DNA of 64,000 nt from Hydrangea macrophylla (GCA_033977485.1 CM066984.1:28873501-28937500), one strand, 5' to 3'; numbered from the stretch's first letter, positions 21,696 to 37,000 are shown. The notes: generated by a model from the sequence alone, not told the origin. Made by a program: numbers and translations.

Positions 21696-24600
21696 GTATC
21701 CTCATGCACGGGAGTGCATAATATTGTCCACACAAATTTCGTCTTCTTAGTTCTAATGTTGTAGGGTCTTCCATATTGTGATAATTATCGACTTAACAAT
21801 TGTGCTTAGTTACTCGGACTTGATCAGCCATGTCCCAGAAGGAGAATTTTCGAAGATGGCTCCATTTCGTATTTTGAGTTTCGACATTGAGTGTGCTGGT
21901 CGTAAAGGTCTTTTTCCTGAGCCTACCCATGATCCTGTTATCCAGGTTAGTTTTCTACTTCTATATCTTATATCTAATTTACCTGAGAAAAATTACACTG
22001 TTGGACTATAGAGATTAGATTTTACTTGCTGACATATTTTTCTCTCTCTCTGTTATAGGTGGCAAATTTAGTTACCTTGCAAGGAGAGGACCAGCCATTT
22101 GTTCGAAATGTCATGACCCTTAAGTCATGCTCACCAATAGTTGGTGTCGATGTTATGTCTTTTGAAACGGAAAGGGAAGTCCTATTAGCTTGGAGGGTAA
22201 TTTTTGTGCTTCAATAAAGCTATTATGCTTTAAAACAATATTCCTGCAGAGGATTGGCAAATTTTCTGGAAAGAAGTTTACCATTAAACACTACATTTGT
22301 TGTCAATAACTTTTTCTGACCAACATTGTTTAAAGTTGTCATGCAAAGACAATTATGATTTGTTAAGTTTTTAGGTCACAATTTAGTTTTTCTAGTCATT
22401 GGTGTTAACTTTTCTATGGATGATGAGGTTACTATGTTTACGTAGTTACTAAAGGACTAGACATGAGAATATGCAATATTATAAAATCATTGATCATCCT
22501 TACCCGAACGGCCGAGCTGTCCATGGGATTAACAAGGATCTATCCAAATATAACATGAGTGCATTTTTGGTCACACCACTAGCATTTTGACATTTGTCCC
22601 ATTCATGCCCTATTTAGTTATTGGGTTGATGAAATAGGGATAAGATGGGGGATGGAATAGGACACTTGTCAACATGGTGATGGTGGGTGGGCAAAAATGC
22701 ACTCATCTAACATATATTAGGGAACTCTAACGTCCAGTTGCTCCAAAAGCTTAAGATGTTAAAGAATGGGCCCAAACTATGTATATCAGACTCTTAACAC
22801 ATCCCTCATTTGTGATCCCGTCTTAATGTGGGGAGAGGCAACAAATTAAACTCCAACATAATACATGTGAAATATGCAAACCAGAATGGGAGACAGAGAC
22901 TTGAACCTAAGACCTCTTTGTACCAAGGTTTGAATTCCTCCCTAAGTTTAAGCGGTCATAGAATGGGCCCAACAATGTTTATCAAGCTCTAACAGAAGTC
23001 ATCTAAGTTCTCCTAGATATATGCTGCTTGGTTTTCTTTGAGTGCCAGGAGAAGTATAGAGTTTAGCCATTTTTCTGTAGCATTGCATGCTCCTTTTTAT
23101 TTATTTATTTATTTATATTTTTTTATTTTGACGCAACCATCTTTGCATTGGACTCAATTTTATGTAATGAATTAAGATGTAATATTACACCAATATATAG
23201 GTTTCAAAAAAAGTTGGGACTTCTCAATGATGCTCAAATACAATATATCATTACTTGGCAAGGGAAACTGTGTGCTTTACTTTAGCATGCTTTTACTTTC
23301 ACTTAGCAGGCTATCTTTGCAGGATTTTATTCGTGAAGTGGACCCTGATGTTATTATTGGATATAACATTTGCAAATTTGATTTGCCGTATCTCATTCAG
23401 GTTAGTGAATGTTCTATTCTTTTTTACATGCTCCATCACTTCCAGGATTTATCTTTTTGATATGAGTTTATACTTCATGTTCCTCTTTTACATTTAGATC
23501 ACCCATAAAGAGTCTGATTTCTTAAAATTATCAATGCACTATGCTTCCTCTTGTTGGGCTAAGCTAATATGAGAGGCATGCTTGTTTGGTTCGCAGAGAG
23601 CTGAGGCTTTAGGAATATCAGAATTTCCATTACTTGGCCGCATCAGGAACAGCAGGGTCCGAGTTAAAGATACAACTTTTTCTTCAAGGTTGTGTTGTAA
23701 TGGTTATTTTTATTTTTGATTCTATTCCTGTAATCATTTCACTTAATGCACTAACTTTTCTTCTTTGATGGTTGACATAAATAGAATTACTAGCTTGTCA
23801 TTGTAACAATATTGTAGGGACAAAAGTTGTTTTTATTCCAGTTAAATATGCAATGAGAGAAATCCTTTCTATTGTCTTTCTTCGTGATCGGGCTAGTTTT
23901 AGGTAGTTTTCAATAGCATTTTCTCCCCATTTTTGTTCCTTGTGTTTTAGGAAATTGAAAATGGCCCATGAATAGAATTGTAAACTCTTTAGTAAGGCTT
24001 CATTTTTATGCAGAGGCCACCAACCCATCTATACCCCCAAAAATACTCTACTGAACAAAACAGATCACCTATGCATGATTTTCCATTTTATTTATTCATT
24101 TATTTAGCCCTGTTGATTATTTTTTAAGCAGAATGCAATAATTATTTGTTGTCAATACGTTAATTTTATGTTCTCCATTGCATCAACATGAAATACTTAG
24201 CAGTTATATACTTTTCTTTTGGTGGTTAAGCCTATTGAGACTTCTCTAAAGTCGTGCTTATTTATGAGTAGGCTCCTTCTTGCCTTCGTTTTGTATCCTT
24301 GGGAATGTCGAGTCATATGATCCTTCACGATTTATGTCTAATATTAGTTTCATGCGTGTTGAAGAATTGAGAATTGCTGAGGAACAATTAGATATGGGTT
24401 TAGTCTTTTTCTCTTGCCCACTTTCATTGTCTCTTGTATTGGATATCTATGCCATTTTGAACCTATTTTCTTGTTAAACTTTCTGGGACATCTCTGGATT
24501 ATTTAGCCAAGTTGATTATTGTTTAAGCAGAATGCAATATTTTCTTCTTTTTGCCAGTTTGGTTAATTATCTTATTCTCCTTATCAACATGAAATACTTT

Positions 24601-24951
24601 GCATTGGTTTCATACTTTCTTTTGGTGAACATGAATTGACTTATTTTGTTGTTGAACCCAGTGAGACTCCTCTAAAAGAAATGTTTTAAAAGGTGAAAGC
24701 TCTAGGCTATGCGTTTCACCACCCTTGAGGCGAGGCGTAAGCCTTTCGGTTATTCGATTTTTTGATTAAAAAAAGCCAATATAAATGAAATAAATAAAAT
24801 AGAAATATAGAATTGACAACTAAAAAAACAAAGAAAAAAATATTTAATACCTTAAACAAATAAATGTCTCCAATTAACCAAAGTAATAAAATTCTTGCTA
24901 AGAAAAGACTGGATTAAAAACAAAGTAGAAACAAGAAACAGAAAAGGACCA

Positions 24952-25016
<65 letters not shown>

Positions 25017-28000
25017 CGCGACATGTTTGTTTTTTACAGTGAGAGTTACCAAAAGACTGAGGCCTTTAAAGCCCTAAAAAGGGGCAAGTCTGTAATTTCT
25101 TGGCACTGACAAAATTCGTGCACCTCAGCTTATAAGGCGAGCTTTGCACACTATATTACACGCTTCGTGAAAAAGGTGGCAGCCTTGGCAAGGACCAACG
25201 CTAAATTTTTAGAACCTTGAGGCGAGCCTCAAGGCTTAAAAAGGTACACCTTTTAAAACCCTGTTCTAAAGTCATAAATATTTATGAGTTGGCACCCTTT
25301 TCACTTGGTTTTGTATCTATTGGACAGTCAGTTCATATGATCCTTTATGACTAATGTCTAAGATTAGTTTCATGCATGTGGAAGGTTTTGTAAGGAACAA
25401 TTAACTTTAGTTCTAATCTTTTTACTTGCCTGCAATCATTCTCTCTAGTATTGTCTATGTTTGGCATTTTGATACTTCGATGGTTTGGTGATAATCTGTA
25501 AAAGATGCTGAGCGACTGCTGCACTTTTTTTAATGTCTACACGTGTGTATATATATTTATGCACAAAAAATCTGTGTGAATGAAGCAGTTTCAAAGAGTT
25601 CCGACTTCTTTAGATTAAGAATGTATATGTGCTTTATCGCAAGATGATCCAAGTTTTAGTTCTCTGTCTCATAGTTTGTTGTGGAATTTGATGCTGATAA
25701 TGCTTGTTACCAGTAATTTAGTTGAGGCATATGGTGCTTGTTTATACTTGGTGAATTCTGTGCTGTATATCTTGTGGTAGTAGCTGACTGATTGATACAT
25801 GCACATTACAGACAGTATGGTACAAGGGAAAGTAAAGAAGTTACAGTGGAGGGGAGAGTTCAATTTGATTTACTTCAGGTTTTATTTATTGGGCTTTTTT
25901 CTGTGGTTTCACTGAAACAATATTGTCAGTGTTTACATTGTCCTTCATTTATGCAGGTTATGCAGAGGGATTATAAATTAAGTTCATATTCTTTGAACTC
26001 TGTTTCAGCACACTTTCTTAATGAGCAGGTGACAGCTATTATTTCCTTTTTAAAGACTCAAGCATATTTAGTAATTTGTTTACGTCATGATTGTTACTTT
26101 GTTAATTTGGATCTATTTCTTTAAAGGCACCAACAAGGGCCGCCCAAAAATCTACAATCTTTGCGTATCTAAAAACTGTACAAAAAAATATGATGATCTA
26201 GGTGTACTTCCTTTAGACCATAAAAAGGGAGGTAAAAACCTATATTTTAAACAACTAATTGGGGATTCAACCACTCCAAAGACATGTTCTCTTTCCCACC
26301 ATATTCACTACCACAGGTAAAGTGGTTCACTTTGCATGTATTCTTGATATACATCCTAATTCTGACCACTTTCCATGCTAAGAGATTGCCAAGCATGTTT
26401 TCCGCTGTGGTCCATTGAATGCCAATCAAAGATATAATTAATCCAAAACATGAGTTGCAGCCAGAAAGTTTTGCTTACCTAGCACTGTGTTTTCACACCA
26501 TAGTGGTACAGGCAGGGACTAGGCTTTTGGTTTTTATTTTTCTTTCTTGAGAAGGTTTTCTTCCCCAAATCTTTGTGGACTCCTTGTTAGGTTTGTGATT
26601 GAGATGGTGGTGGTGAAGCTGTAAATGATATGGAAATCCTTCATAAGAAACCCGTATGTCTGATCCATTTTGTTTGCTTTTTGTGTTTTTGTTCTTGCCA
26701 TTTGCTGCGTCAAATCGTGAAATTAATGGATTATCTTTTCTTTGGCTTCTTAAGTTCTATTCATGTACTAAATCTTTGTTGCTAACATTTATTCCTTTGT
26801 GTGCAGAAAGAGGATGTTCATCATTCAATTATATCTGACCTTCAGAATGGGAACCCAGAAACGAGGCGTCGTTTGGCTGTATATTGTTTGAAGGTGAATG
26901 CCATATTTTTAAGGTTTAAGCTATCTTCTCTCAACATGTAGGCATTGCAATGCTTCGTTTTGTGGAGCTGTTCTCTTCCTTATGCAGAATGGATAGGGCC
27001 ACAGGGCACTTATGTGACACAATACGGACAAGGCGACCTGGAAAATCTTAACAATGGAGGATAAGGACACAGAATAAAATTTATATATTTTAAAATAATT
27101 ATACCATATGCCTTGTCTCGTCTACTTCCGGTAGATAAATTTTCAAATAAACCACCCATTCCTCTCTCTCTCTTTTTTTTTTTGTTGTATTTAGACTTTT
27201 ACCTCAATTATAAAATTTTCAAAAGAGTCACTCTGCGTCTGGCCGCATGTCCGACATGCGTCTGATGTAAGAAAAATTAAAATACATTTCTTGTGTGTTC
27301 GACGTATGTCAACGCGTGTCTATGTCCGACACGGGCACGACACCCATGTTGACGTGCCCATGCTACATGCATCTTCCCTAGAGTTGTCTCAATTAGCAAG
27401 AATTGTTGAACTTTGGATGCACTTTGCTTGTCTTTATGTGTTTTATCATTATAGGTGCACTCTTTTGTGCTTGAGAAAGTCTTTACCAACGCTTGAGCAG
27501 CTTTTCCTGATGGCCATAAGAAAAAAAAGATCTTATATGGTTTCCATTGTTTCAATGTTGCATTAATGAACCATCGTAGACGGGTTGAAAGTTTTTTTTG
27601 CCTAGAAAGAAGAAGTTGATGTCCATATTGATTGATTCTTATCTTATAAAAGTAGTTCAGTGTACTGCACTTCAAACCATGTTTGTCAAATCGTAAATCG
27701 TTGCAAAAGTTGTGACTCGTATCGAATTGTTAATAGTAAGATTCACTTTTTCTAGAAAGCAAATGATTGATACTCCCTCCGCTCCATTTTATTCGTCAAA
27801 TTTCAAGAATTCAACTTTTAAAGGGAACATCAACCATTACATTCACATGCATGAACATAATTGCATTTTTTCCAAACTTGCCCTATCTTGCTGAGCAAAG
27901 TTATTGGGTGTTTAAGTCAACAAGGGTAGTTTTGGAAAAGAACTCAAAATTGGTCATTAAATGATCTAAGGGACATTAGTTTTGCGGGGCCAAAAAGGAA

Positions 28001-31000
28001 AGATGGACACATAAAATGGGACGGAGAATACGCATAAAAACACATGCACAATGCTTAAAGTGAACAAAATATAAATTTAACACAAGTTTCATGCAGCATC
28101 AAGGCTCAAAATGTTCAAAGTTTTCCACTAAATCTTAAAACTTCAAGAGTTCAAATTATGAATAGTGAATCATATGGTATCGTGCGTAGTATGGGTTGTA
28201 TGAATTTAAAATTGGCTTAAAATTCTTGAAGGTAGAAACTTCAACCATCCACAGGCTTTAGTAAGAAGTCTCATCTATTAGTGGTATGAGTTGCAGGATG
28301 CTTATCTCCCTCAGCGGCTTTTGGACAAGTTGATGTTCATTTACAATTATGTGGAGATGGCTCGTGTGACAGGTGTCCCTATCTCATTTCTTCTGTCCAG
28401 AGGGCAGAGTATTAAGGTTATCTAATGAGCTTTTCCAACTTTTAAGTTGTTCACAGTTGTGGGAAAGGATTAGATGTACTGAAATTTCTTGAATTTCATC
28501 CACTTTCAGGTACTTTCTCAACTGCTTAGGAAGTCAAAACAAAGAAATCTTGTTATTCCAAATGCCAAACAGGCAGGATCAGAGCAAGGAACATATGAAG
28601 GTGCAACTGTAAGTTAAAAGATCTATTCTTCCTGAGCAAAAAGTTCAGCCAATCATAAAGGTTATATTCTATACAATGTATGTGATGGAAAAAGAAGCTT
28701 ACCTTGAGAAGAATTGTCATACAAAAATTGATTTGATTTTTCTAGGAAATATATTCGTGCCTTCTTCCCTTGGGTTTTTTTCTTCCCAAATATGTCATGT
28801 ATTTCCCGGTCTTTTGACTGTTTTTAAAGGTGTTTCCACCTATGTAGCACGCACTCTTTGATTTAGGTGCCGTGTCCATGCTGGACACCGGTATGTGCCG
28901 TAGACTCGAGAAAACATGTCTTATATATATATATATTATACTCTGGATACATGCTGGACACGTGTCGGACCCACGCCGGACACCTTAGTGGACACAACAC
29001 AGTGGCTCTTTTGAAGTTTTTTAAAACTGAGGTAAAAAGTCTCAATGTAATAAAAGGGAGGGAAGTAACGGGGTTTATTTGAAAATTGAAAAAAAGGGCA
29101 GTGGACACGAACAGTAAATTGTGTCGTTAATTAAAAAATATAGTTTTCTAGTCGCAATGTCCAAGGCGTGTCTGGATCATTTAGTATCCGTGTCTGGTTT
29201 CCAGTATCTTATGCATGCTACATTGGTTTCCACCTCCAGCTGGAAATCAGTAATGATTCTATGAATAATTATCTACCTGGTTTTTCTTGACAATGATTGC
29301 TGCGGTTTACATCGTAGACAATAGTCAAATAGTATGCGCAAAGAGGCAGCTACTAGGAAGCACCTGTGCGGGTGCGGAGAGTTCTGCGATTCTCCCAAAA
29401 GTGCGGGTGCGGGTGCGGGTGTGGGTGCGGCGGGGTACTGTTACAAAATATTAAGAAATTATTTTATATATTCATATAAATGAATTATACTACCACTTCA
29501 TCCTCTAGTTTTTCAGTTTTTTTTTTCTTCCCAATTAAGCCACAAATAATAGTTAACAAGCAAAAAAAATCATCATAAACAAAAAAGGCTACATAGGCAA
29601 GTAAGTAACGTCACGAAGCCGCCCATTTAAAAATGTAATAATAAAAAATCCAAAAAAATGTAATTTTTTTAAAAAAAATGGAAAATAAAAAATAAAAATA
29701 ACACCCCAGCCTCACCCCAAACAAGTCCCTCCAGCACCCACGTTGCACCCAAAACTCCAGAAGAACTCACAAGCACCCCGTTGCACCCAAGCAAGGTGCG
29801 CACTAAGTACGGGTGCGGCGACCTTTTTGGAGTGTCCATGTTTCATAGGACAGCTACCTAAGGGTTGGAAACAATTTATCTAACAGCAACTTGGTAGATT
29901 GTCATTGACTGCATAGCGTGTTCTCTATCCATGAATTAAAAAGAATTTTCTCTGTCCAGTGTTTGTAAGCTAGAAGCAAATAATTATGATAACTGTACTG
30001 TGTACGCTGCATTTATGTCATTTGGAGTGATCAGAGTGATATTATTGATCTGAATGGTCATTATACAGGAGATGACATGAAATATTTATAAAATTGTCTG
30101 GAGTTAATGGGTATTTGTTTAGAGAGCAAGTACACTGCCTAATTTGTAGAAGTTAAGTTACCAAGTACCTATTCGGATAAAGGTTCAGAACCAAATTATT
30201 TCTCTACCATAGGCGAATCAAGTTGTTTTATGCCTTACTATTGTCCTTGCTTATACACTACACAATGACTTAACCTAAGTTGCACGAAGCGGGAGAGGGG
30301 GTGGGGGCGGGAAAGCGCTAAACATTGCGAGGTTTCAAAGGTTTCTTCGTGAGCGGGGCGGGAGCTGAAGCGGGGTTGGGAGCGGGGGCGGGGGTGGGGA
30401 GCGTGACCAATTTTAAAGATTCCTGCTTCTAAGGACTTAAACCATTACAGAGATCAGTCCTTATTTATTTATTTATTTTTTCTGCAAGAAAATAAGTTCT
30501 ACACCTTAAGATGACCTGATTTACATCAAAGTTTTGTTCACTTTGAAAAAGGCCTTACTTAGTAAACGTGACGAAATTAGTCCACCATCGTTTATTTTGG
30601 GGTGACATGAATTGAACTAAGACGTCAGGAGTGCAATGTACTGCAAGTTTTGAAACTTGTGATGGTTTTTTATGAGTCTGGTACGTTGCTGTGGCTCTTA
30701 CGGATTTGAACAAATGACACTGTTAAAGGGTAAATATGTAAAGTGTTAAATATGTAAAGTGTGTTTATGTGGTTGTCCCACATTGGTTAGTGTGTAAACT
30801 GTCTAGGTTAGGCTTAGCCCATATAAAGGTTTCTTGTATTCTTTTTTATGTATGTTGAATATACCAAAAGCGATATTCCCATCAAACTTTTCATCTTTAC
30901 ATTGTATCAGAGCCTTGTTTGTGGGAGGTCTTGTGTTCGACTCTCCATCTCTGCTTTGTTGTGCATATTTGCACTTTGTTATTTGTCTCCACTATGATGG

Positions 31001-34000
31001 AGTTTGGCTTGTTTGTTCTCCATGTGCAAGTCGGGGTTGCACGTGAGGGAGGGTGTTGAAGCTTGATATACATTGTTGTGCCCATTCTCTAACAACGTAA
31101 GCTTTTGGAGTAGTTGGTAACTTAATAGACACATTGCCACAACTTGCGAGATGATTTATTGTTTTGGATTTTTTGTTGCTATACCTATTTTAATGTTTTT
31201 GATCATCAAGCAACTATTTAAGTAACCAAGTGATGCTGTTTTTCTTTAGTGGGTTGAGCACATTGAAGTGAACTGTCACTTTTATGGATGTGGGATAAAC
31301 AAGAGCATTGTTTCTTAGTATAACAATTCTATGCTGCCTTACCATGTGCGTGTGTATGTAAGTTAGCCTCTTGGTGATATCTTCACGTTGGCTTTGAATC
31401 TGAATCAATTTAGCATTTTAGTGGCAAGTGGGCATGGTTGTGTAAATACATATATGTGTGTATTTAAGGGCATTTATTTGAGACGGGTATCATATGTTGG
31501 CTATTTAAAGTCACTGTTTTTGTACTTCACCACTTATTCTCATTCTTAAATTATGCACTCCTATACTTAGTCCTGTAATATCTTTGAACGTTCATTTTCA
31601 TCACATACTCTAGTTATTGGTATTATCAAGGTAGGATGGTGGAACATGTTGAGATTCCTGTTTTTTTCTTTGTCTTCTTCTGCTTGTAGACATGATATTA
31701 GAGCAAATGCGTACTTCCGAATCTCATCACTGTCTTGATAATATATAGAATATTTTCACATGGATGGCTCATTCATGAGAGGCTACAAGTAGAGGGGAAG
31801 GTGAAACATAGTATTATACCCTCTTTAAAAGCTTAAACTTTTATAATACGTGTCGAAACGTGTCCACTCTGTATTTTAACATCATTGATTTTATAGAATG
31901 CTTATCAGTTTTAAATTAATTGTTATTTTTCTGTTCTTTTTTGCCCTAGTTGTGCTTTCTTATGGCTATCACAGTTTTAGAGATCTCCAATTAAATGGCC
32001 TGACGATCAAATTTTTTTGGTGGACATTCTAATTAATAAAACACAGGTATTGGAGGCCAGGCATGGATTCTATGAGAAGCCAATTGCAACATTAGATTTT
32101 GCATCTTTATATCCATCAATTATGATGGCATATAACTTATGTTACTGCACTCTGGTATAATATCTTATGCTTCTAGGAATTCTTTATTTTTATTTTTTAG
32201 GGAGTCTAGAATCAAATTTGATTCAATTTGTTAAGCTTGAAATTTTTGATTGAGAAGCATATAAATTATTTGATTTTGACTAATTAATGATTTCTGTGAA
32301 GGTAACACCTGAGGATGTTCGGAAACTCAACATCCCACCGGAATGTGTTAATAAAACTCCATCTGGTGACACATTTGTCAAATCAAGTTTACAAAAGGTA
32401 AATCCGTATTGGTGATATTCCATGCTGTATTTGTACACAGCCATGAGTCAACCTAATTATGGGAATGTACCAAAATTTACTTCCAGGGAATACTTCCAGA
32501 AATTCTTGAAGAACTCATAGCTGCTCGTAAAAGAGCTAAAGCTGATCTGAAGGTGTTTGCTTATTCTACTAGTGGTTTTCCCACGTAGTACTTTGTCTTT
32601 TAGTTTCTATCTTGCTTTGTTTTTCATAGATTCCTCAGCCAGCTTGTTACCGTTTGGGATACAACTCAGTTGGGCTGTGTAGCTTATCAAAACAGAGAAT
32701 CTATGATGGAACTGGTGAAAATTATCTTTAATATGTCAAACCAAGGTCCAGAACCAAAACGAAGGTTGTGAAAAAGGAAAGTAAACCAAATTAATATATA
32801 TGTATCTTGTGTACGTTAAAAATTGATCTGCTATTTCTTAGAATTGTGGAATTTAGGCATGTCTTATTACCTATGTGGATTGTGCTCAATGTAAAATATT
32901 GCAATTCCTCTGATGTGATTATAGCGCAATCTAATCCAGAATAAGTGAAACTGTAGTACACAAAACATTCAAAAACCATGCCTTTTAACTTCTAGAGGCC
33001 CAGTTACTAGCTAGACCTTGTACCTGGCGGACTATTTTGTAAATGGTGTTGTCACCCTTGTATAGACATGTCTTGTTAGAATAATGAACGAAACTCATTT
33101 TTCAGGTCAATGTGGAGTCTAATCCTCCATGTGAGTCCATTTACTGATTACATACTACAATTCTAAAGAGCTTACAATCAATTTGTGGCTTTGCATGGAC
33201 ATTTTGGTCCTCTGTAGATATAGCAATGAACTATGGTTCACTTCTTTGTTCATATTGAGCCCACTAGTTATTTTATGCAATACTTTTTCTTGTCATAGGG
33301 ATTGATCCCCATGGGGGTACAAGAGTGTTGCCAAGGTGCATTTTGGTTCCAAAGAAATTGTAGAATTTTTTCAAAGAAGCAAAAAATTGGAGAGGCAAAA
33401 TTTGGGGTTGAGTGATTTCTTGAGAAAATAGCCTTTGCTTTTTTCATCAGAAGATTTAAAGGATTTGAGAGATTGGAATTCTTCTTCTTCCTATTTAGCA
33501 AAAGCTATGAAGCACTGACACTCAATTTTGTCCCTCGTATTGATGTGTATCTGATATCGACATGCTCTGGACACGTGTCAGCTACGCAAAAAGCGAGTCT
33601 GAATTTTTTGTATTCTTTTTCCTTGATCCAACACTCTTGGGACACGTTGGCGACACGCACTGGACACGCAGATTTGTTTTTTTTTATTTTTTTATTTTTA
33701 TATTTAGAAAACTGGTTTGAATATATATATATATATATATAACTCTAAACAATCAAGAAATTTGGAAAGAATTGTGTCTATGAACAATTGTATTTCATTG
33801 ATACACAAAGTAATATATGCATACATTACTTATAGACTGTACAAGGTACTAAAAAAGGAACAAAATAATCTTACAGCTAATTTTCCTTATTTACAGTGTT
33901 GATTAGCTTATATTAAGCATAAAAACCAGCTGGGCAATCCCTAGAGATCAGCAATTAATCTCAGTCTATCAGCAATTAATCTCATCCAGATCAGCAATAA

Positions 34001-37000
34001 ATCTCAGCTGAATATTCTTCTTTCCAACACTCCCCCTCAAGCTGGTTTGAAGATATCTTCCATAGCCAGCTTGCCCGTAAATTTCTCAAATTGTTTCTTG
34101 GACAGTCCCTTTGTAAGAACATCTGCAATCTGTTCATCAGTTGGTATATAGGTCATACAAATCTGCTCGCTCTCTATTTTCTCCTTGATGAAGTGCTTGT
34201 CTACCTCAACATGCTTGGTTCTGTCATGAAGAACAGGGTTATGTGCTATTGAGATTGCTGCTTTGTTATCACAGTATGCCTTTATCGGAGAGGGACTTGG
34301 GACCTTTAACTCATCTAAGATTCTCGTAATCCACATCACCTCACAAATTCTGTGGGCAACTGATCTAAATTCAGCTTCAGCACTGCTTCTTGCCACCACA
34401 TTTTGCTTTTTACTACACCAAGTAACAAGGTTTCCTCCAACAAATGTACAATAGCCAGAGGTTGGCCTTCTATCAGTTATACTCCCAGCCCAGTCTGCAT
34501 CTGTATATACTTCAATTTGTAGGTGAACGTACTTTCCAAATAGCAGGCCCTTCCCCGGTGATCCCTTCAAGTACCTTAGGATTCTGTACACCGCCTCGAA
34601 GTGTTCTGGACCTGGTGAGTGCATAAATTGGCTAACCATGCTCATTGCAAAAGCTATATCTGGGTGGGTATACGATAGATAAATGAGTCTACCAATTAGC
34701 CTCTGAAATTGGTCCCTGTTCTTCACAACTTCAGGTTTAGCAGATTGGAGCTTCAAATTAGGTTCAATTGGTGTCTCTGCTGCCTTGCAACCAAGTAGAC
34801 CTGTCTCCCCAAGAAGATCCAGTACATATTTTTGTTGAGACACGAAGATACCCTTTTTTGACCTGGCGAACTCCATTCCAAGAAAATACTTTAAGACTCC
34901 TAAGTCCTTGATCTCAAAGTCATCAGCAAGAACCTTTTTGAGTCTTTTGAGCACATCATGATCATTACCTGTTAATATTGTATCATCAACATAAACAATT
35001 AAATAGCAATCCTCCCTTCTATTGAGTGCTTATAGAACATAGTGTGATCTGCTTGACTTTGTGTATATCCGTGGCCCTTTACAGCTTTTCCAAATCGCTC
35101 AAACCATGCTTTGAACGGAAGGCATTGAAAGTATTCAATGGATTTATTGTAAAAAGCTGGTCTTTCTGAAGGTTCAACGGAATCAAGAAATGAGGCCATA
35201 CAAGGATTTTCTTAGTCTGCACACTTTCCCTTCACCAAGATGTTCTTCAAACCCCTGTGGTAGGCTCATAAAGACTTCCTCTTTCAAATCCCCATTTAAG
35301 AATGCGTTTTTTACATCTAGCTAGTGTAAGGGCCAGTCAAGACTAGCAGCTAAGGATAGTAAGATGTAGGTTGAATTAATCTTTGCGACTAGGGCAAAAG
35401 TCTCTTAGTAATCAATACCGTGTGTCTGTGTAAACCCTTTTGCCACTAAACGCGCTTTGTATCTTTCTATACTTCCATCAGCTCTACACTTAATTGTAAA
35501 CACCCATTTGCATCCCACCGTTTTCTTCTCCCTCGGTAAGTTAACTATCTCCCAAGTCTTATTCTTTTTCAGATCGTTCATCTCTTACAAAACTGCTAAT
35601 TTCCAATCTGGATTATCCAAGGCTTCCGAATGGTTCTCGGGATAAATAGGTGGGAGATTTTTGAGGTAAAGGCTTTATGAGACTTAGAAAGCTTATGGTA
35701 AGACACATACTTAGTAATAGGATGTTTTGTATGGGTTCGGACTCCCTTTCTAAGTGCTATAGGTATATCAAGATCGGAAGTAGTAAGAGTGGGATTTGAT
35801 AAAGAAGGATTAGAGTTACCTGCAGTAGTAGGCAGATCATCGCTCGGAGACAGTGATTGGTCTTGTGCTAGGGTTGTAGGCAAGTCTTTATTTGTTTGAT
35901 GAGTACCCCTTCGAGTATAAACATGGAGCTCCTGTCTTAGTATTTCTCCACCTGTTTGTGAGTCATCTAAGTTTGGCAATGGTAGACTAGTATTTTCCAT
36001 TTTTTTTTTATTATTATGACTACCAATTTCTTGACTACCAGAGGTGGAAGAATCACAAACAGATATGGGAAATAAGGTATTAGGTAGAGGGATATCTGTT
36101 TCCCAAAACTGAGCTTCATTATTTTCTATCCCCCCCTGAAGACAGTTTTGTTTAAAATAAGGCTGACTTTCCAGAAATGAGACATCCATACTCACAAAAG
36201 TTTTTTTGGTTTTAGGGTCATAACACTTATATCCTCTTTTATTTGGAGCATAACCTATGAACACACATTTTTCTGCCCTAGGATCAAGTTTGGATCGAAA
36301 CCTACTAGGTATGTGAACAAACACAGTGCATCCAAAGATTTTCAAGGGTAAGTCAGAGAAAAGTCGACATTCAGGGAAGGAAGTTTTAAAACTTTCTAAG
36401 GGAGTAATATATTTTAAAACACGAGTAGGCATTCTATTTATCAAATTAGATGCTGTCAAAATCGCAGCTCCCCATAAATATTTTGGAACATGCATTGAGA
36501 ACATAATGGCACGTGCAACTTCAAGTAAATGTTTGTTCTTTCTTTCGGCAATACCATTTTGTTGGGTAGTATCACTACAAGTAGATTGATGTTGAATCCC
36601 TTTTTCCTTTAAAAGATTTCCCAAAACTTGATTGAAATACTCAGTTCCATTATCTGAATGAAGTATTTTTATTGTTGTTTGAAACTGGTTCTCAACCATA
36701 ATGGAAAAATTTTTGAACAATTTTTCAACTTCAAATTTATCATTCATCAAATATACCCAACATGGCCAAATATGATCATCTATGAAAGTTACAAACCATT
36801 TTTTCCCCGAGGATGTGGTAATTTTCGAAGGACCCCAAACATCACTATGAATCAAGTAAAATGGTTTTGAGGCACAATATGGTTTTGAACTGTAAGTGGT
36901 GCGATGACTCTTTGATAAATGACAACTTTCACATTGAAGAGATGAACAATCCACCTTTTTAAATAGAACAGGAAATAGATACTGCAAATAAGAAAAACTA

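Larger units (their letters stand above)
24101..25480 (+). repeat. Diverged tandem duplication in POLD1 intron 9
   Basis: The unit at 24101-24480 (TTGATTATT...AAGCAGAATGCAATA...ACATGAAATACTT...TTCATATGATCCTT-like...GTTTCATGC) is repeated at about 24505-24678 and resumes at 25265-25480. The second copy is interrupted by a 0.6-kb MITE-like element, so the first copy serves as an empty site. Confidence 0.7.

Noticed and set aside
24852..25077. Ser/Leu-repeat and Arg/Glu-repeat ORFs over 24955-25014
   Set aside because: Both are translations of the (GA)30 microsatellite in an intron.
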